Source: Lichenostomus cassidix (Eukaryota > Chordata > Aves > Passeriformes > Meliphagidae). Taken from it: a DNA stretch of 64,000 bases. How positions within the stretch are numbered: position 1 is the first letter of the stretch; every line of letters starts with the position of its first letter. The notes under the pieces were generated by a model, which worked only from the letters and a program-made list of their open reading frames with translations, was not told the DNA's origin and ran no database searches. Shown piece by piece: positions 25,193 to 34,804 of this stretch. Both the position numbers and the translations under genes were made by a program. Location: the NCBI GenBank assembly GCA_008360975.2, contig CM039199.1, forward strand, positions 3,984,530 to 4,048,529. Direction: 5' to 3'.

Positions 25193-25206
25193 GATCCATT
25201 AGTGTA

Positions 25207-25212
25207 AATAAA
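25207..25212 (+). terminator. Poly(A) signal of array gene 2
   Basis: AATAAA is at the same distance from the stop codon as in copy 1. Confidence 0.7.
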
Positions 25213-25797
25213 TTAGGATTTCCCCAAAGAGCTGAGTTTTCCTGCTGTTCTAGATTTGAGCAGGCTAGGGCTCCTTTATTGCCAGAAACTGGCACAGTGC
25301 AGGGGAACGGGATTGAGGACGGGAATGCTGTGGATAGGTGGATGTATTGGTTGTTGCTGACCATGGCTTGCCCTCTTCATGGACTGTATGCTTTCAGCTG
25401 CCACAGAGACGGCCTGGCAGTGGTTCTTTTAGTCCCCCTTTCCATGCTGGGCTTTTCCCTGGATGAAGAAGCTCAGGCACCTGGAACACTCCGGTGACAC
25501 ATGCCCAGCTATTTCAGCCCGTTGCTGCAATGGGGCTGGTGAAATGATCTTGCATTGGTTCCATTGCCTTCCAAAGAAAAGTGTAATTTCCTTGGCAGAG
25601 GGGCTGGGGCTGGCCTGGGCTGGAGCTCACTGGGCACAGCTGGGGAAACCCCAGCAAATGCTGGGCTCAGGCAGTGCCCTTGCTCTGGGAATGCTTCACT
25701 GCTCTGGGCTGAGCTCCCATTTTCACTTGCAGGCTTTTGCAGCCATGAGCACCTTCAGGGCAGCTCTGGATCTGCTGATCCCTTAGGCGAGCTGGGC

Positions 25798-26362
25798 TGA
25801 CATCACAAAGGGGGTGACACAGGGCTGTGACATCACAAAACGGGTGACACTGGTTTGAGGTAGGGTTGTGATGTCACAAAGTGTGTGACACTGGTTTGAG
25901 GCAGGGCTGTGACATCACAAAGTGGGAGACACAGGTGTCAGGCAGGTCTGTGATGTCACAAAGGGGGTGACACTTGTTTGAGGCCGGGCTGTGATGTCAC
26001 AAAACGGGTGACACTGGTTTGAGACAGGGCTGTGACATCACAAAGGGCGTGACACTTGTTTGATACGGAGCTTTGACATCACAAAACAGGTGACATTGTT
26101 TTGACGTAGGGTTGTGATGTCACAAAGGGGGGTGACACAGGCAGGAGACAGGGCTGTGACATCACATAGGGGGTGACACTGGCGTGAGGCTGGTCTGTGA
26201 CATCACAAAGGGCGAGACACTGGTGTGAGGCAGGGCTGTGACATCACAAAACGGGTGACACCTGTTTTAGGCAGGGTTGTGACGTCACAAAGGGAGTGCC
26301 ACAGGTGTGAGACAGGGCTGTGATGTCACAGGGCTGCACTGGCCCATGGCACTGTGACCTCA
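25798..26362 (+). promoter_or_regulatory. 41-bp minisatellite of CRE-like octamers, copy 3
   Basis: Fourteen intact octamers start at 25798, 25828, 25869, 25910, 25951, 25992, 26033, 26074, 26115, 26157, 26198, 26239, 26280 and 26321, then TGACCTCA at 26355. Steps are 41 bp, with one of 42 after a one-base G-run insertion. TGACGTCA is at 26280. This copy keeps the unit that copy 1 has partly lost. Confidence 0.85.
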
Positions 26363-26378
26363 CAGTGCCCTGGCTAGC

Positions 26379-26385
26379 TATATAA
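26379..26385 (+). promoter_or_regulatory. TATA box of array gene 3
   Basis: TATATAA lies 43 bp before the ATG at 26422. Spacing and flanks are conserved with the other two copies. Confidence 0.75.
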
Positions 26386-26421
26386 GCCGGGCCAGCAGCC
26401 ACAGCTGCCGGTGCAGTTGCG

Positions 26422-27768
26422 ATGGACCTTTTCGTAGCCATGAGCGACGTCAGCGTCCTGATGGTGACTGCACTTGTCCTGCTGCTGGCCACCGTGGCTG
26501 CCTGGTGGGCCCTTGGCCACCGGACACCACAGAGGCAGGAAGGGGACAAACAGAAGATGAGAAAGCGCCCCGGGGTCCATGCCAGGGGAGCACGGAAGAG
26601 CCGAGGAGCCCCTGTGGCTCCCAGGCCCTCCAGAGCTCGGCTGACCCCTCCAGAGCGTCCAGATGCTCCCTTGAGCCCCCTGAGCAGCCCCTGCAGCTGT
26701 GGCCCCTGTGTGACTGTGGCCAAGGAGCTGCAGGAGCTGATGCTGCTGCTTTGGGCTCACCACGGCACATCTGCAGCGCTCTACGCTGGGATGTGGCAGG
26801 CGCTGCGGGCACGGCTGAAGGAGCTGCTCAAGCGAGGCCACCTGGCCTGCTGTGCCTCAGCCAGCTGCTCCAGGCGCCTCCGTCCCTGCAAGAGGCCGCT
26901 CCCAGCGACAATGGCCATCCCTGGGAGAGCCTGCAGACCTTCAAGGATGGCCTTCCGCCTGAGATCCTCCGTCCATCGAGGAACATCACGCCGTCAGAGA
27001 GCCACCGTCATTCCAGGAGCCTCCACTGCCTCTGACGGCCTCCCACCCTCCAAGACCCTCGCTGCTCCTGACCGCTTCCCTCCTTCCAACAGCCTTCCTC
27101 CCTCGGAGAACCTCCCTGTAGTTGAGACCCCAGGTCCCTCAGAGATCCTCCCCACTGTTGAGACCCCAAGTCCCTTGGAGATCCTCCCCACAGCCACCGT
27201 TCCCTCAGGCAGCCCTCAGCCCTTGAAGATCCTCGCCCTTCAAAGCTGCTTCCTTCCCACCGAGTTCCTGCCTCCCTCTCAGAGCATCGCTCCTGGAAGC
27301 CTGCCTGCCTCTTACAGTGTCACTCCTGCCAGCCTGCAGCTCTCCCAGAGTGTCACTCCTGCCAGCCTGCCTCCCTCCCAGGAGCTCAGCAATCCCTGCC
27401 AGCCTGCAGACACTGAGGACCTCCTAGACAGCTCTCCCTGCTCCCTTGCAGTCATGGATTGCAAGGACGTGGGCACATCCCTGAGCATGGCCGGGGCCAG
27501 GGAAAGCCCGGAAGCTGAAATGGGAGCCCAGCTGGATGAGGGCAAGCAGTGCCAGGAGCAGGTGGCAGAGCCACAAGACTTCTCCAGCCACCAGTGTCCA
27601 CCCCTCAGCTGCCCGGATGCTGTGGCTGTGCCAGCTGTGAACAGCCCATGCCTGGTGGAGGAGAAGGTCCCCAGGAGGCCAAGGAGGTTCACTGGTCTCC
27701 AGGAGGCTGCCCCGAGAAGAGCACCAGGAAGCAGGCAGGCTTTTTCCATCACCGGAGACAGGTTCTGA
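26422..27768 (+). CDS. Unrecognised single-pass membrane protein with internal repeats, array gene 3
   Basis: This 448-residue third paralogue is shorter because it has only three 12-residue units (about nt 27100-27195) and one 30-residue unit (nt 27511-27600). It also differs after the membrane segment (GHRTPQRQEGDKQKMRK) and at the end (SITGDRF). It carries an extra stretch with SQSVTPASLP-type motifs (nt about 27290-27370). The reading frame is open and the promoter parts are all present. Keeping the frame despite repeat-number changes in multiples of three suggests selection on the protein, but this cannot be tested without other species. Confidence 0.75.
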   Translation: MDLFVAMSDVSVLMVTALVLLLATVAAWWALGHRTPQRQEGDKQKMRKRPGVHARGARKSRGAPVAPRPSRARLTPPERPDAPLSPLSSPCSCGPCVTVAKELQELMLLLWAHHGTSAALYAGMWQALRARLKELLKRGHLACCASASCSRRLRPCKRPLPATMAIPGRACRPSRMAFRLRSSVHRGTSRRQRATVIPGASTASDGLPPSKTLAAPDRFPPSNSLPPSENLPVVETPGPSEILPTVETPSPLEILPTATVPSGSPQPLKILALQSCFLPTEFLPPSQSIAPGSLPASYSVTPASLQLSQSVTPASLPPSQELSNPCQPADTEDLLDSSPCSLAVMDCKDVGTSLSMAGARESPEAEMGAQLDEGKQCQEQVAEPQDFSSHQCPPLSCPDAVAVPAVNSPCLVEEKVPRRPRRFTGLQEAAPRRAPGSRQAFSITGDRF

Positions 27769-27782
27769 GGTCGTTTAGTGTA

Positions 27783-27788
27783 AATAAA
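27783..27788 (+). terminator. Poly(A) signal of array gene 3
   Basis: AATAAA is at the same distance from the stop codon as in the other copies, with identical flanks. Confidence 0.7.
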
Positions 27789-27919
27789 TTAGGATTTCCC
27801 CAATGAGCTGAGTGTTCTTATTCTTCTCGATTTGACTGGGCTAAGGCTTATATCTTCCCAGGAACTGGCACAGTGTTTGTTTTATATTCAGGAAGGTAAT
27901 GCTGTGGATAACAGGTGGA

Positions 27920-28235
27920 TGGTTTGGTTGTTGCTGACCAGGGCTTGCCCTTCTCAAGGGCTCTGCCCTTTCAGCTGCAGCAGACATGGCCTGGCAGTGG
28001 TTCTTTTCGTCCCCCTTTTCCATGCTGGGCTTTTTCTGCATGAAGAAGCTCAGAGATCTGTCACACTCCGGTAACACATCCCCATCTTGTCCAGCCCCTT
28101 GCTGCAATGGGTTTTGTGAAAATATCTTGCCTTAGTTCCATTGGCTTCCAAAGAAAAGTGCAATTGGCTTGGCAGAGGGGCTGGGCCTTGCCTGGGTTGG
28201 AGCTCACTGGGCACAGTGGGGGAAACCCCAGCAAG
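27920..28235 (+). repeat. Truncated fourth duplicated block
   Basis: About 315 bp after gene 3 match the start of the other blocks: 'ttggttgttgctgacc', 'ccatgctgggctttttctgc' and 'agctcactgggcacag'. The similarity then breaks near 28235, inside the 'ccccagcaa' motif. No array, TATA box or gene follows, so this marks the right breakpoint of the tandem amplification. Confidence 0.8.
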
Positions 28236-28670
28236 TCCTTTGCTCAGCCAACAAGAAAACTCCTTTGCTTGTTCCCAGTTGTGGGTTCTCATGGTGACAA
28301 GCAGCTGCATCAGACAACTTCTTCCCTAAAGAGATTACAGAACACTTTTCCTCCTCTCCTGTGCCACTGCAAACTGCTTTCAGAACCCTGCCACAACCAA
28401 GCGCAAGGCCACCTGCCAGCTTTGGAATTTTTCAGGACTCTGACTCCATGCTTCTATTCATTTCACAGTCTCTGATTTTACCTTGTGTGTCTCCTGCTGA
28501 GCTCTGGCTTTTGACTTGAGTTTCTGAGCTGGGGGTGATAATTACCCCTTTTGTGAAGATCTGTGAGCAGTGACTGCCAATTCACCAAGTGCCATGACAT
28601 GTTTTGTCCAGGAGAAAAAGGTCCATTTTCCCAAAGGTTTTGTTTTCACAAAGGAAACATTTTCAACAGC

Positions 28671-28777
28671 TTGGAACATCCTGGGATAGCTGAAGGTGTC
28701 CCTGCTCATGGCAAGGGGTGTAACTGGCTGAGTTTAAAGGTCTCTTTCAACCCAAACCATTTTGGGATTTTGTGTTC
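28671..28777 (+). mobile_element. CR1 LINE 3' end fragment
   Basis: The fragment contains the degraded tail motifs 'aaggtgtccctgctcatggc', 'aaaggtctctttcaaccc' and 'aaaccattttgggattt', in CR1 order. Confidence 0.7.
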
Positions 28778-29718
28778 TGCCCCTATAGCTGCCAGTGCCA
28801 AATCCACCTGTTGATGGATAAATGAATTCCTGGCAACCACCAACACAAAAGGAGGGAAAACAGCTTCATAAGAGGGAGCAGTAGAGGCTCGGGTGGGAAA
28901 TGGGGACATCAAGGGTTCCTTACTGCACAAGCCCTTTTCCTGGATTAATGCCGTTGTCCATTCCGGGTGGATTCACACCCCAGCATTTTGTCAGGGAGTG
29001 AATAAAATACTGAGGTCAGATAATTGCTGGTTCCCTGTGGATGCAGTGTCCTGGTGGGGTCACATCACTGCCACCACAGCTCATCCAGCGCTGACCTGGT
29101 CAGTGACATGTCCCAGGCCAGTAATACCCATGGTGCTTATAGGGACTCAATTTGGGGTGGGTTCCAGCCAGAGAAATGGTTTGAAAGCTGCTCCCCCTCA
29201 TTTTCTTGTAAGTGGGCTATGTAACAAAATGGATTTCTAGAGCAGTAAATTGTAATTTAGTGCTTATTATAATATTCATTAAGAGCTGCTGTCTGCTGTA
29301 GTGTTACACCAAATACTAATTATTAGAAATTAAGGTGACAGGAGGGAATAATATTCTGAATTGTGTAAGTGGGAGTAATAAGAGCCCAGGAGGGATAAGC
29401 AGACAAAGCAGCAGGAGAATTTCCTTTCTACAGGGAAATGAGAGGTAATGAAATCCCCAGGAGCAGGGATCACCAGGAGGCACAGCTGCCTGAGAATCAG
29501 AGCTACAAAGACACCAAGCAGAGGAGGCACAGCTGTGGGACCATTGGGTTCAAAGTGCTCAGTTTTGGGGCATCACAACCTGGCAGGATCCCTCCAGTTG
29601 ATTGACCTCCAAAGGTTCCATCTTACCTCAATGCTGTTTTTCTAGTCTGTTTTCTTGGGTTTTTTTGCTTTTTAATTCCTCTTCAAGCTGAAATTAAATT
29701 TCTGTGATATTTTTGTAG

Positions 29719-29795
29719 CAAGCTGGCCTAGTGAAATGTGTCTCTGCCCATGGCAGGGAATTGATGATCTTTAAGGTCCCTTCCAACCCAAACCC
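29719..29795 (+). mobile_element. CR1 LINE 3' end fragment
   Basis: The fragment contains 'ggcctagtgaaatgtgtctc', 'gcccatggcagggaattg' and 'ctttaaggtcccttccaacc', which are CR1 3' end motifs in order. Confidence 0.75.
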
Positions 29796-31784
29796 AACTG
29801 CAGCAGGAGTCAGATGGAGGCAAGGCAGGATGAACAGCCAGGAAAGCAGCCAAAGCCATGCCAGGCTGTGTGAGTGACATAGTTTTTCCAGTCCCTAACA
29901 AAGGGGAATCATAAGCTTAATCCTTTATTGTTGTCCACACCAAGCACAGCTTTCTCCAAGGCTTGCCTTCAGCAGAACCTCTTTAACCACATTCCCTCCT
30001 TCCTATGGTTTAATTAGGGGGGAAAATCTTACATGTGAAAGTGATTCCTTTGTTGCCAAATGTTTCCAGGTTTTTCCTTTTCTTCTCCTTGAGTAGGAAA
30101 AAGCCATTTACCATGTTCTTTTCTAAAGCAATTTCCAGGGAGGTCCAGCAAATACAGCCAGGAGCCATCAGCAGCCAAGCCCTGACTAAGCTTCATCGCT
30201 TGAGTAAATCAGTGTTTTGCCACTAATGGGAGCTGAATGCCCATTTTCTGTGCCCCATTTATTTTATTGCCAGGGCTGGGGGGCAGGGGAGGCAGCAGTG
30301 GGACATCTCTCCAGAAATCCTGCTGAGGACTCAGAGTGTTTACTCCCATCCCGTTTTACAGTGTGTGATGTGCAAACACATTAGGGAAGAGCTGCTGCAC
30401 TCACCAGCTGGAATAACTCACAGTGCCTGGCTCTCTGTCAATCTGTATTATTTTTTATTTGGAGGTTCCACAGGGTTGTTTCAGGATGGGGTATGCTCTT
30501 GCTCAGTTTGTGCCAGCTGAAATCCCTGTGGAAGAAAAAATTTTTGCTGTATCAGGGTTTTTTTTCATTATTAGACTAAAAAGTTAACATATTTTCCTTG
30601 CCCTGTTGGTGGGATGGGGACAGGGATGGGAGCCCTGAGCCACCACAGGATGGCAAAAAGGCAGGAGCTGACCCAGCACCAGCTTGAGGTGAAGCAATTA
30701 AAGTGTGTGGCTGCCACCAGCATTTCCTGTCTGTAATTAAAGCTTTTAATGAGAAGGCATATGGTAACCCCCTCCTCCCCCCACCCCGGCATTTTGCCAG
30801 GTGTGGGTTTATTAACGGCTGCTAATTACATCGTTATTCAGCGTCTAAGTCAAGGAGGGCTGCACTCCCCGACCCTGAGTGCTCCAACTGCCTGTGAATG
30901 CTGCCAAAAATGTCTTAATTTAAATATTCTGTTCTCCTCTTATAGAGGGGACTGAAGCCCCTGGGTGTGCAGTGTTTTGGAGACACCAGCACCCCCGGGA
31001 CACAGAGGCTGCCCCTTCCCCACTTCACCTGACCCTCTCTCCATGCACAGGGGCTGCAAATCCAGCTGCACGCCCTCCTCCTCGCAGCCAGAACATGCTT
31101 TTATTCCCAGGGGTGAGTTTTGCTGAAAGCCTGACAGTCCCAGGAGCTGTAAATGGGCTCAAAAGCATTCCCTGTTTGATGGAGTATCCAGCTGCCAGTC
31201 CATCCCCAGCCCCTAGGAGCTTCTGCATGTCCCAGACCAGGAGGGCATTATCCTGGTAGGAAAATCAGTGCCTTTGTTCCCCTCAGACCTCAGCTCTGCT
31301 GCCACGGTGTTCATTGGACCAAGTGCTCAACAGTGAGGCTGCTTCTCCCGCAAAATGCTCTTGGAAATATTTTACCAACAGCTGGTTACTGTTTTCACAC
31401 TGGGTGTTATGAAGTACCTTGCTCCCAGCCTGGGGCTCTGAATATTCTGGCCCCGTGCAAGTATTGGGAGAAAATGAGCATTAAAATCATCCATGTGGAA
31501 GTTCTCCCCCTCCTTTCCAAGCCAGTCCCAGGTCCTGCTCCTGCAGCAGCCTGGTGCCACCCTGTCTGTGCCTGCCTTGTCACCAAAGGGACCTGTGCCT
31601 TGGCCATGGACATGCTGGATCTGCCTCTGAGAGGGATGGGAGCCTGGGGACAACAGGAGAAAGATGGATGGAGAGGCCACTGGGGATGGAGTCAGGACAT
31701 TTTGAGCTGCTCACGAGGGCACACAAACACATGGACATGATCTGGAGTTGGGAATGCCCCACCAATACCATTGGATCCAGCAGC

Positions 31785-31895
31785 TGTGGATGTGGCACTT
31801 GAGGACATGGTGAGTGGTGGCTGTGGCAGCACTGGGGGAACTGCTGGCCTCTATGCTTAGAGGGTTTTTCCAACCCAAAGCATTCCATGATTTCA
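31785..31895 (+). mobile_element. CR1-like 3' end fragment
   Basis: The fragment contains 'gtggcacttgaggacatgg', 'gtggctgtggcagcactggg', 'agggtttttccaacccaaag' and 'cattccatgattt', in the order seen in a CR1 subfamily 3' end. Confidence 0.65.
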
Positions 31896-33468
31896 TCAGC
31901 TGCCACATGCCTCAGGTTGATGCCTGAGGGCACTGCTTCTGCACCACCCTCTGGAGCATCAGGATATATTTACTATTTAATGTGAAATAGTTAATTGTGG
32001 TGACTGGAGTGCCAGGAGTGCATGTGGCAGGATGGCACTTCTGGGAGCAGGTGGGAAGGGACTTTCACAGGAGGGCCTGAGGCCAGCGTGGGTTGATTTC
32101 CACACCAGGAGGGTGGGATGGTCAGTCTCAGATTTAACTGTGGACACATTTCCCTGGCTGGTGACACAGCAGCACATCAAAATCCCAAGGGTCAGGGAGT
32201 GGCTCAGGCACAGTACAGCTGTCATGCCCAACATTTCCCACTCACCCCTCCAGCTGGGAAGGATGTACTGGGGAGAACCCTGGCCTGGTGGTGAAATTTC
32301 TCTCTGGCTGGAAGAGGAGAAACATGTGAAAGTGGAAATAATCCCTTTTAAAAGGGAAAATACATTGTTGGGATATATAAACTTGGCAGGATCTAGCTTT
32401 CTGCCAATCTCTGTGTGGTCACTCCTGGCTTGAAATGTCCAGGACAAATACCTCCTATTTATTAAGGATAAAACAACAGATTCATCTGAGGAGATGCCAT
32501 AATTTTTGGTGTCCAGGAAAGTTACACTGAGTAGGAAAAACAGACCAAGCTCCTGTGGAGCTGAGCCTGGGCTGCTGGTGCCCTCTGCTGCTAACACTAC
32601 TCACATGTTATTCTTTTCTATTCAGGAAAGAAAGAATTCCAAACTGTGTTTTATGTTTTTAATACATTTTTTATTGCAGTCACCTCTACATGATTCACAG
32701 GGTTAATGCCTTTTAAACCTCTATGCTAGTAAAGTAGAAATTAATATTGATATTTAATGATAGGACTAAACAGGAAATAAAAAAAATGCAGTGGAAAGAT
32801 GCACAGACTGTCAGGGATTTTCAATTAAGTACAGAAAGAATAAGTTTAATGAAGACACTTAAAAGAGCTTATCAGTCTTTGTAACACTTTTACAGGAAAA
32901 TCTGAATAAACATTAATAAAAGGAACTTTCCTATTTAGTAGAAAAAACACACTGGGCAACAAAAATAAAACCAACCAAACATATACATATATAAAGCAAC
33001 ATAAGGTGAAGTAGGACAAAGTGATGGAATTGCTCATTTCCTCCAGTGGCTTCTGCTCTGTGGAGCAGCAGCTCCATGCTGAGAAACACAAGCACAGGTG
33101 GAGTGGTGAGGAACCCTGAGATTCCAGAAATTCGGCTGAAATCGGGTTTGATTCCAACAGGTCTCACCAGAGCCTTGTCAACAGCATCACTGTGTCATCC
33201 TTCTCCATGCACTTCCTCCTTGTTGGCTTTCCAAACAGTGAAAGGCACCGTAGCCAGGGCCAGGCAGCTCATTGGGAACTGGCAAAGTCCCCATGTCCTT
33301 GCTGACCCCATTACCTGCACAGCCTCAGGCTGGAAACACACATTTCTACAAGTCTTAATGAGGCTTCGTTTTAAAAAACCTTAAAAACGGGCAAGTGTTA
33401 TGCTGTGCTCAAATGTAACACTCAGCAGCCAGGAAAGGACCTCCACAGCACGGTTATCCAACCCAAAA

Positions 33469-33474
33469 TTTATT
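33469..33474 (-). terminator. MIS12: Candidate poly(A) signal of MIS12
   Basis: TTTATT on the + strand reads AATAAA on the MIS12 strand, about 190 bp after its stop codon. Confidence 0.6.
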
Positions 33475-33662
33475 CAAAGTTAACAATCTGAGCTACATTT
33501 TACAGGCTTTTCTCCCCCTCCTGCCCTAGGGAGGTGCAATGCAGCACAGTTCAACAGCTTTTAGTCCAGATCCTGACAGGATGAGGGCAGCAAGGGAAAG
33601 CTAAGCCTCTGTAACTTCAAGCAAGCTCTCTGTATGACTTCTGTTACCTTTCAGAACTTCCA

Positions 33663-34295
33663 TTACACTAACTGATCATGCTGCTTCATCTTTTTGCTCT
33701 TCTCCTCAACATCTTTCAGCACATCCTGCAGTTTCTTAGAGCTCTGCGTCAGGAGGGCAAAGCTCTCCTTGAAGTTGCCTGCCCCGTGCTCCCTGCAGAT
33801 ATTCTCAAGCCCATCAAAGCACTGCAAAATCTTCTCCAGCTCGGCCCTGACAACTTTCTGCTCCTCCAGCTCTGCTCGCAGCGCCTGCTCCGCGGCCGCC
33901 TCGGCCCTGCACTGCTGCTGCAGCTGCTGCAGCTCATCCTGCAGCGCCTGGAACTCCTCCTTGCTGTAGCGATACTCCTCCTGCACCCTGTCCTCCGGCA
34001 GCAGCACGTTCTCAGGGATGTTCAGCACCAGCTGCAGCAGCATTTCTTCCATTTTAGCGAACAGCTTATCGAAGTGCTCCTTCATGAAGAGCAGGAATTT
34101 CTCGGTGCATTTCCGGATCTGGGAAGGGCTGATTTTGCAGCCGGGAATGCCGTCCAGCTTCTTCAGCATCACGCCCTCCACCACCAGCATCATTTCGAAG
34201 AGGTAGTCCTGGAAGGCGATGTAGACGCGCAGCATGCAGGTCTGAGGGGTGAACCCGAAGAACTGCGTCTCGTAGGCCATGGGATTCACCGACAT
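33663..34295 (-). CDS. MIS12: Kinetochore protein MIS12 homologue
   Basis: MIS12 is a subunit of the MIS12 (MIND) complex, which links centromeric CENP-C to NDC80 and KNL1 at the kinetochore. The CDS is in one exon and encodes 210 residues (human 205). The N-terminus [20 protein letters not shown] and the segments [20 protein letters not shown] and [20 protein letters not shown] match the family. Residues from about 110 on are predicted coiled coil. The frame stays open 50 codons upstream of Met1, but that extension is GC-rich, lies in the promoter region and is absent from known MIS12, so I use the ATG at 34295. It is transcribed away from DERL2. Confidence 0.95.
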   Translation of the reverse strand: MSVNPMAYETQFFGFTPQTCMLRVYIAFQDYLFEMMLVVEGVMLKKLDGIPGCKISPSQIRKCTEKFLLFMKEHFDKLFAKMEEMLLQLVLNIPENVLLPEDRVQEEYRYSKEEFQALQDELQQLQQQCRAEAAAEQALRAELEEQKVVRAELEKILQCFDGLENICREHGAGNFKESFALLTQSSKKLQDVLKDVEEKSKKMKQHDQLV

Positions 34296-34804
34296 GGCAG
34301 CGGGGGGGTCGGGGCGGCCGGGCCGTGAGGGGAAGCGGGTCTCACAGGGCTGCCCGGCGTTACCCGAGGCAGCAGGGCCGCTCCTCCCGCCGGGGTTCGC
34401 GGGCCGAGCGCGGTGCCCGGTGCCGGTGCCCAAAGACAGAGCCACAGCTCAGCCGTGCCGCCGCCACCGCCGCTTTCCCGCCTCGCTCGAGCGCCTCAGG
34501 GCACCCCCTCCTGCAGCCAATCAGCGCCAGCCAGAGCACCCGCGCCGCCCAATCACCGAGCGCTGTGGGCGGGCCAAGAGCAGGGAGCGCACGGCCGCGC
34601 GCTGGCGGCTTAGCCAATGAGAGCGCGGAGCGGTGGGCGGACGCTGCAGTGCGGCCAATAGGAGCGCGGAGAGGCGTCAGCGAGCGGCACACTAGGCCAA
34701 TGAGAGGGCAGAGTGGTAGGAGGGCGCTGCGGCTTGACCAATGGGAGCGCGGTGCGTCAGGCGGGCGCGGCGCCGGGCGGGGCGGGGCGGGCGGTGCCGC
34801 CAAG
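34296..34804. promoter_or_regulatory. Bidirectional MIS12/DERL2 promoter with six CCAAT boxes
   Basis: There are 509 bp between the two start codons, rich in CpG. Six CCAAT boxes, all in the + orientation, lie at 34517, 34549, 34614, 34655, 34697 and 34738. The last four head a degenerate 41-42 bp tandem unit with flanks like CCAATGAGAGCGCGG. CCAAT is the NF-Y site, and NF-Y commonly acts in bidirectional and cell-cycle promoters. GC boxes follow up to the DERL2 start. There is no TATA box. Confidence 0.8.

Larger units (their letters stand above)
22591..25342 (+). repeat. Tandem duplicated block, copy 2
   Basis: This second block has the same order of parts as copy 1. The start codons of copies 1 and 2 are 2699 bp apart. 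The promoter and the first 200 codons are almost identical to copy 1, while the 3' flank differs more. That pattern fits either recent duplication or homogenisation of the 5' half by gene conversion. Confidence 0.85.
25343..27919 (+). repeat. Tandem duplicated block, copy 3
   Basis: In this third block the start codon lies 2795 bp after that of copy 2. Its CRE-like array is the most complete of the three, with an unbroken run of 41-bp steps. Its coding region has the fewest internal repeats and the most substitutions in the juxtamembrane and tail regions. Confidence 0.85.
28236..33468. other. Intergenic region between the array and MIS12
   Basis: No gene can be supported here; open frames are short and look like chance. 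It contains CR1 3' fragments (28671-28777, 29719-29795, 31785-31895). Two AT-rich stretches with TAATTA-type motifs (29220-29340, 30735-30950) look like candidate conserved non-coding elements by composition only. Confidence 0.6.

Noticed and set aside
33678..34328. 216-residue + strand frame over MIS12
   Set aside because: It is the complement of the MIS12 coiled-coil coding sequence, is Leu/Gln-rich by reverse translation, and has no homology I recognise.
34296..34445. 50-residue N-terminal extension of MIS12
   Set aside because: The frame is open only because the promoter is GC-rich. Known MIS12 begins at MSV, and the extension would read into the bidirectional promoter.
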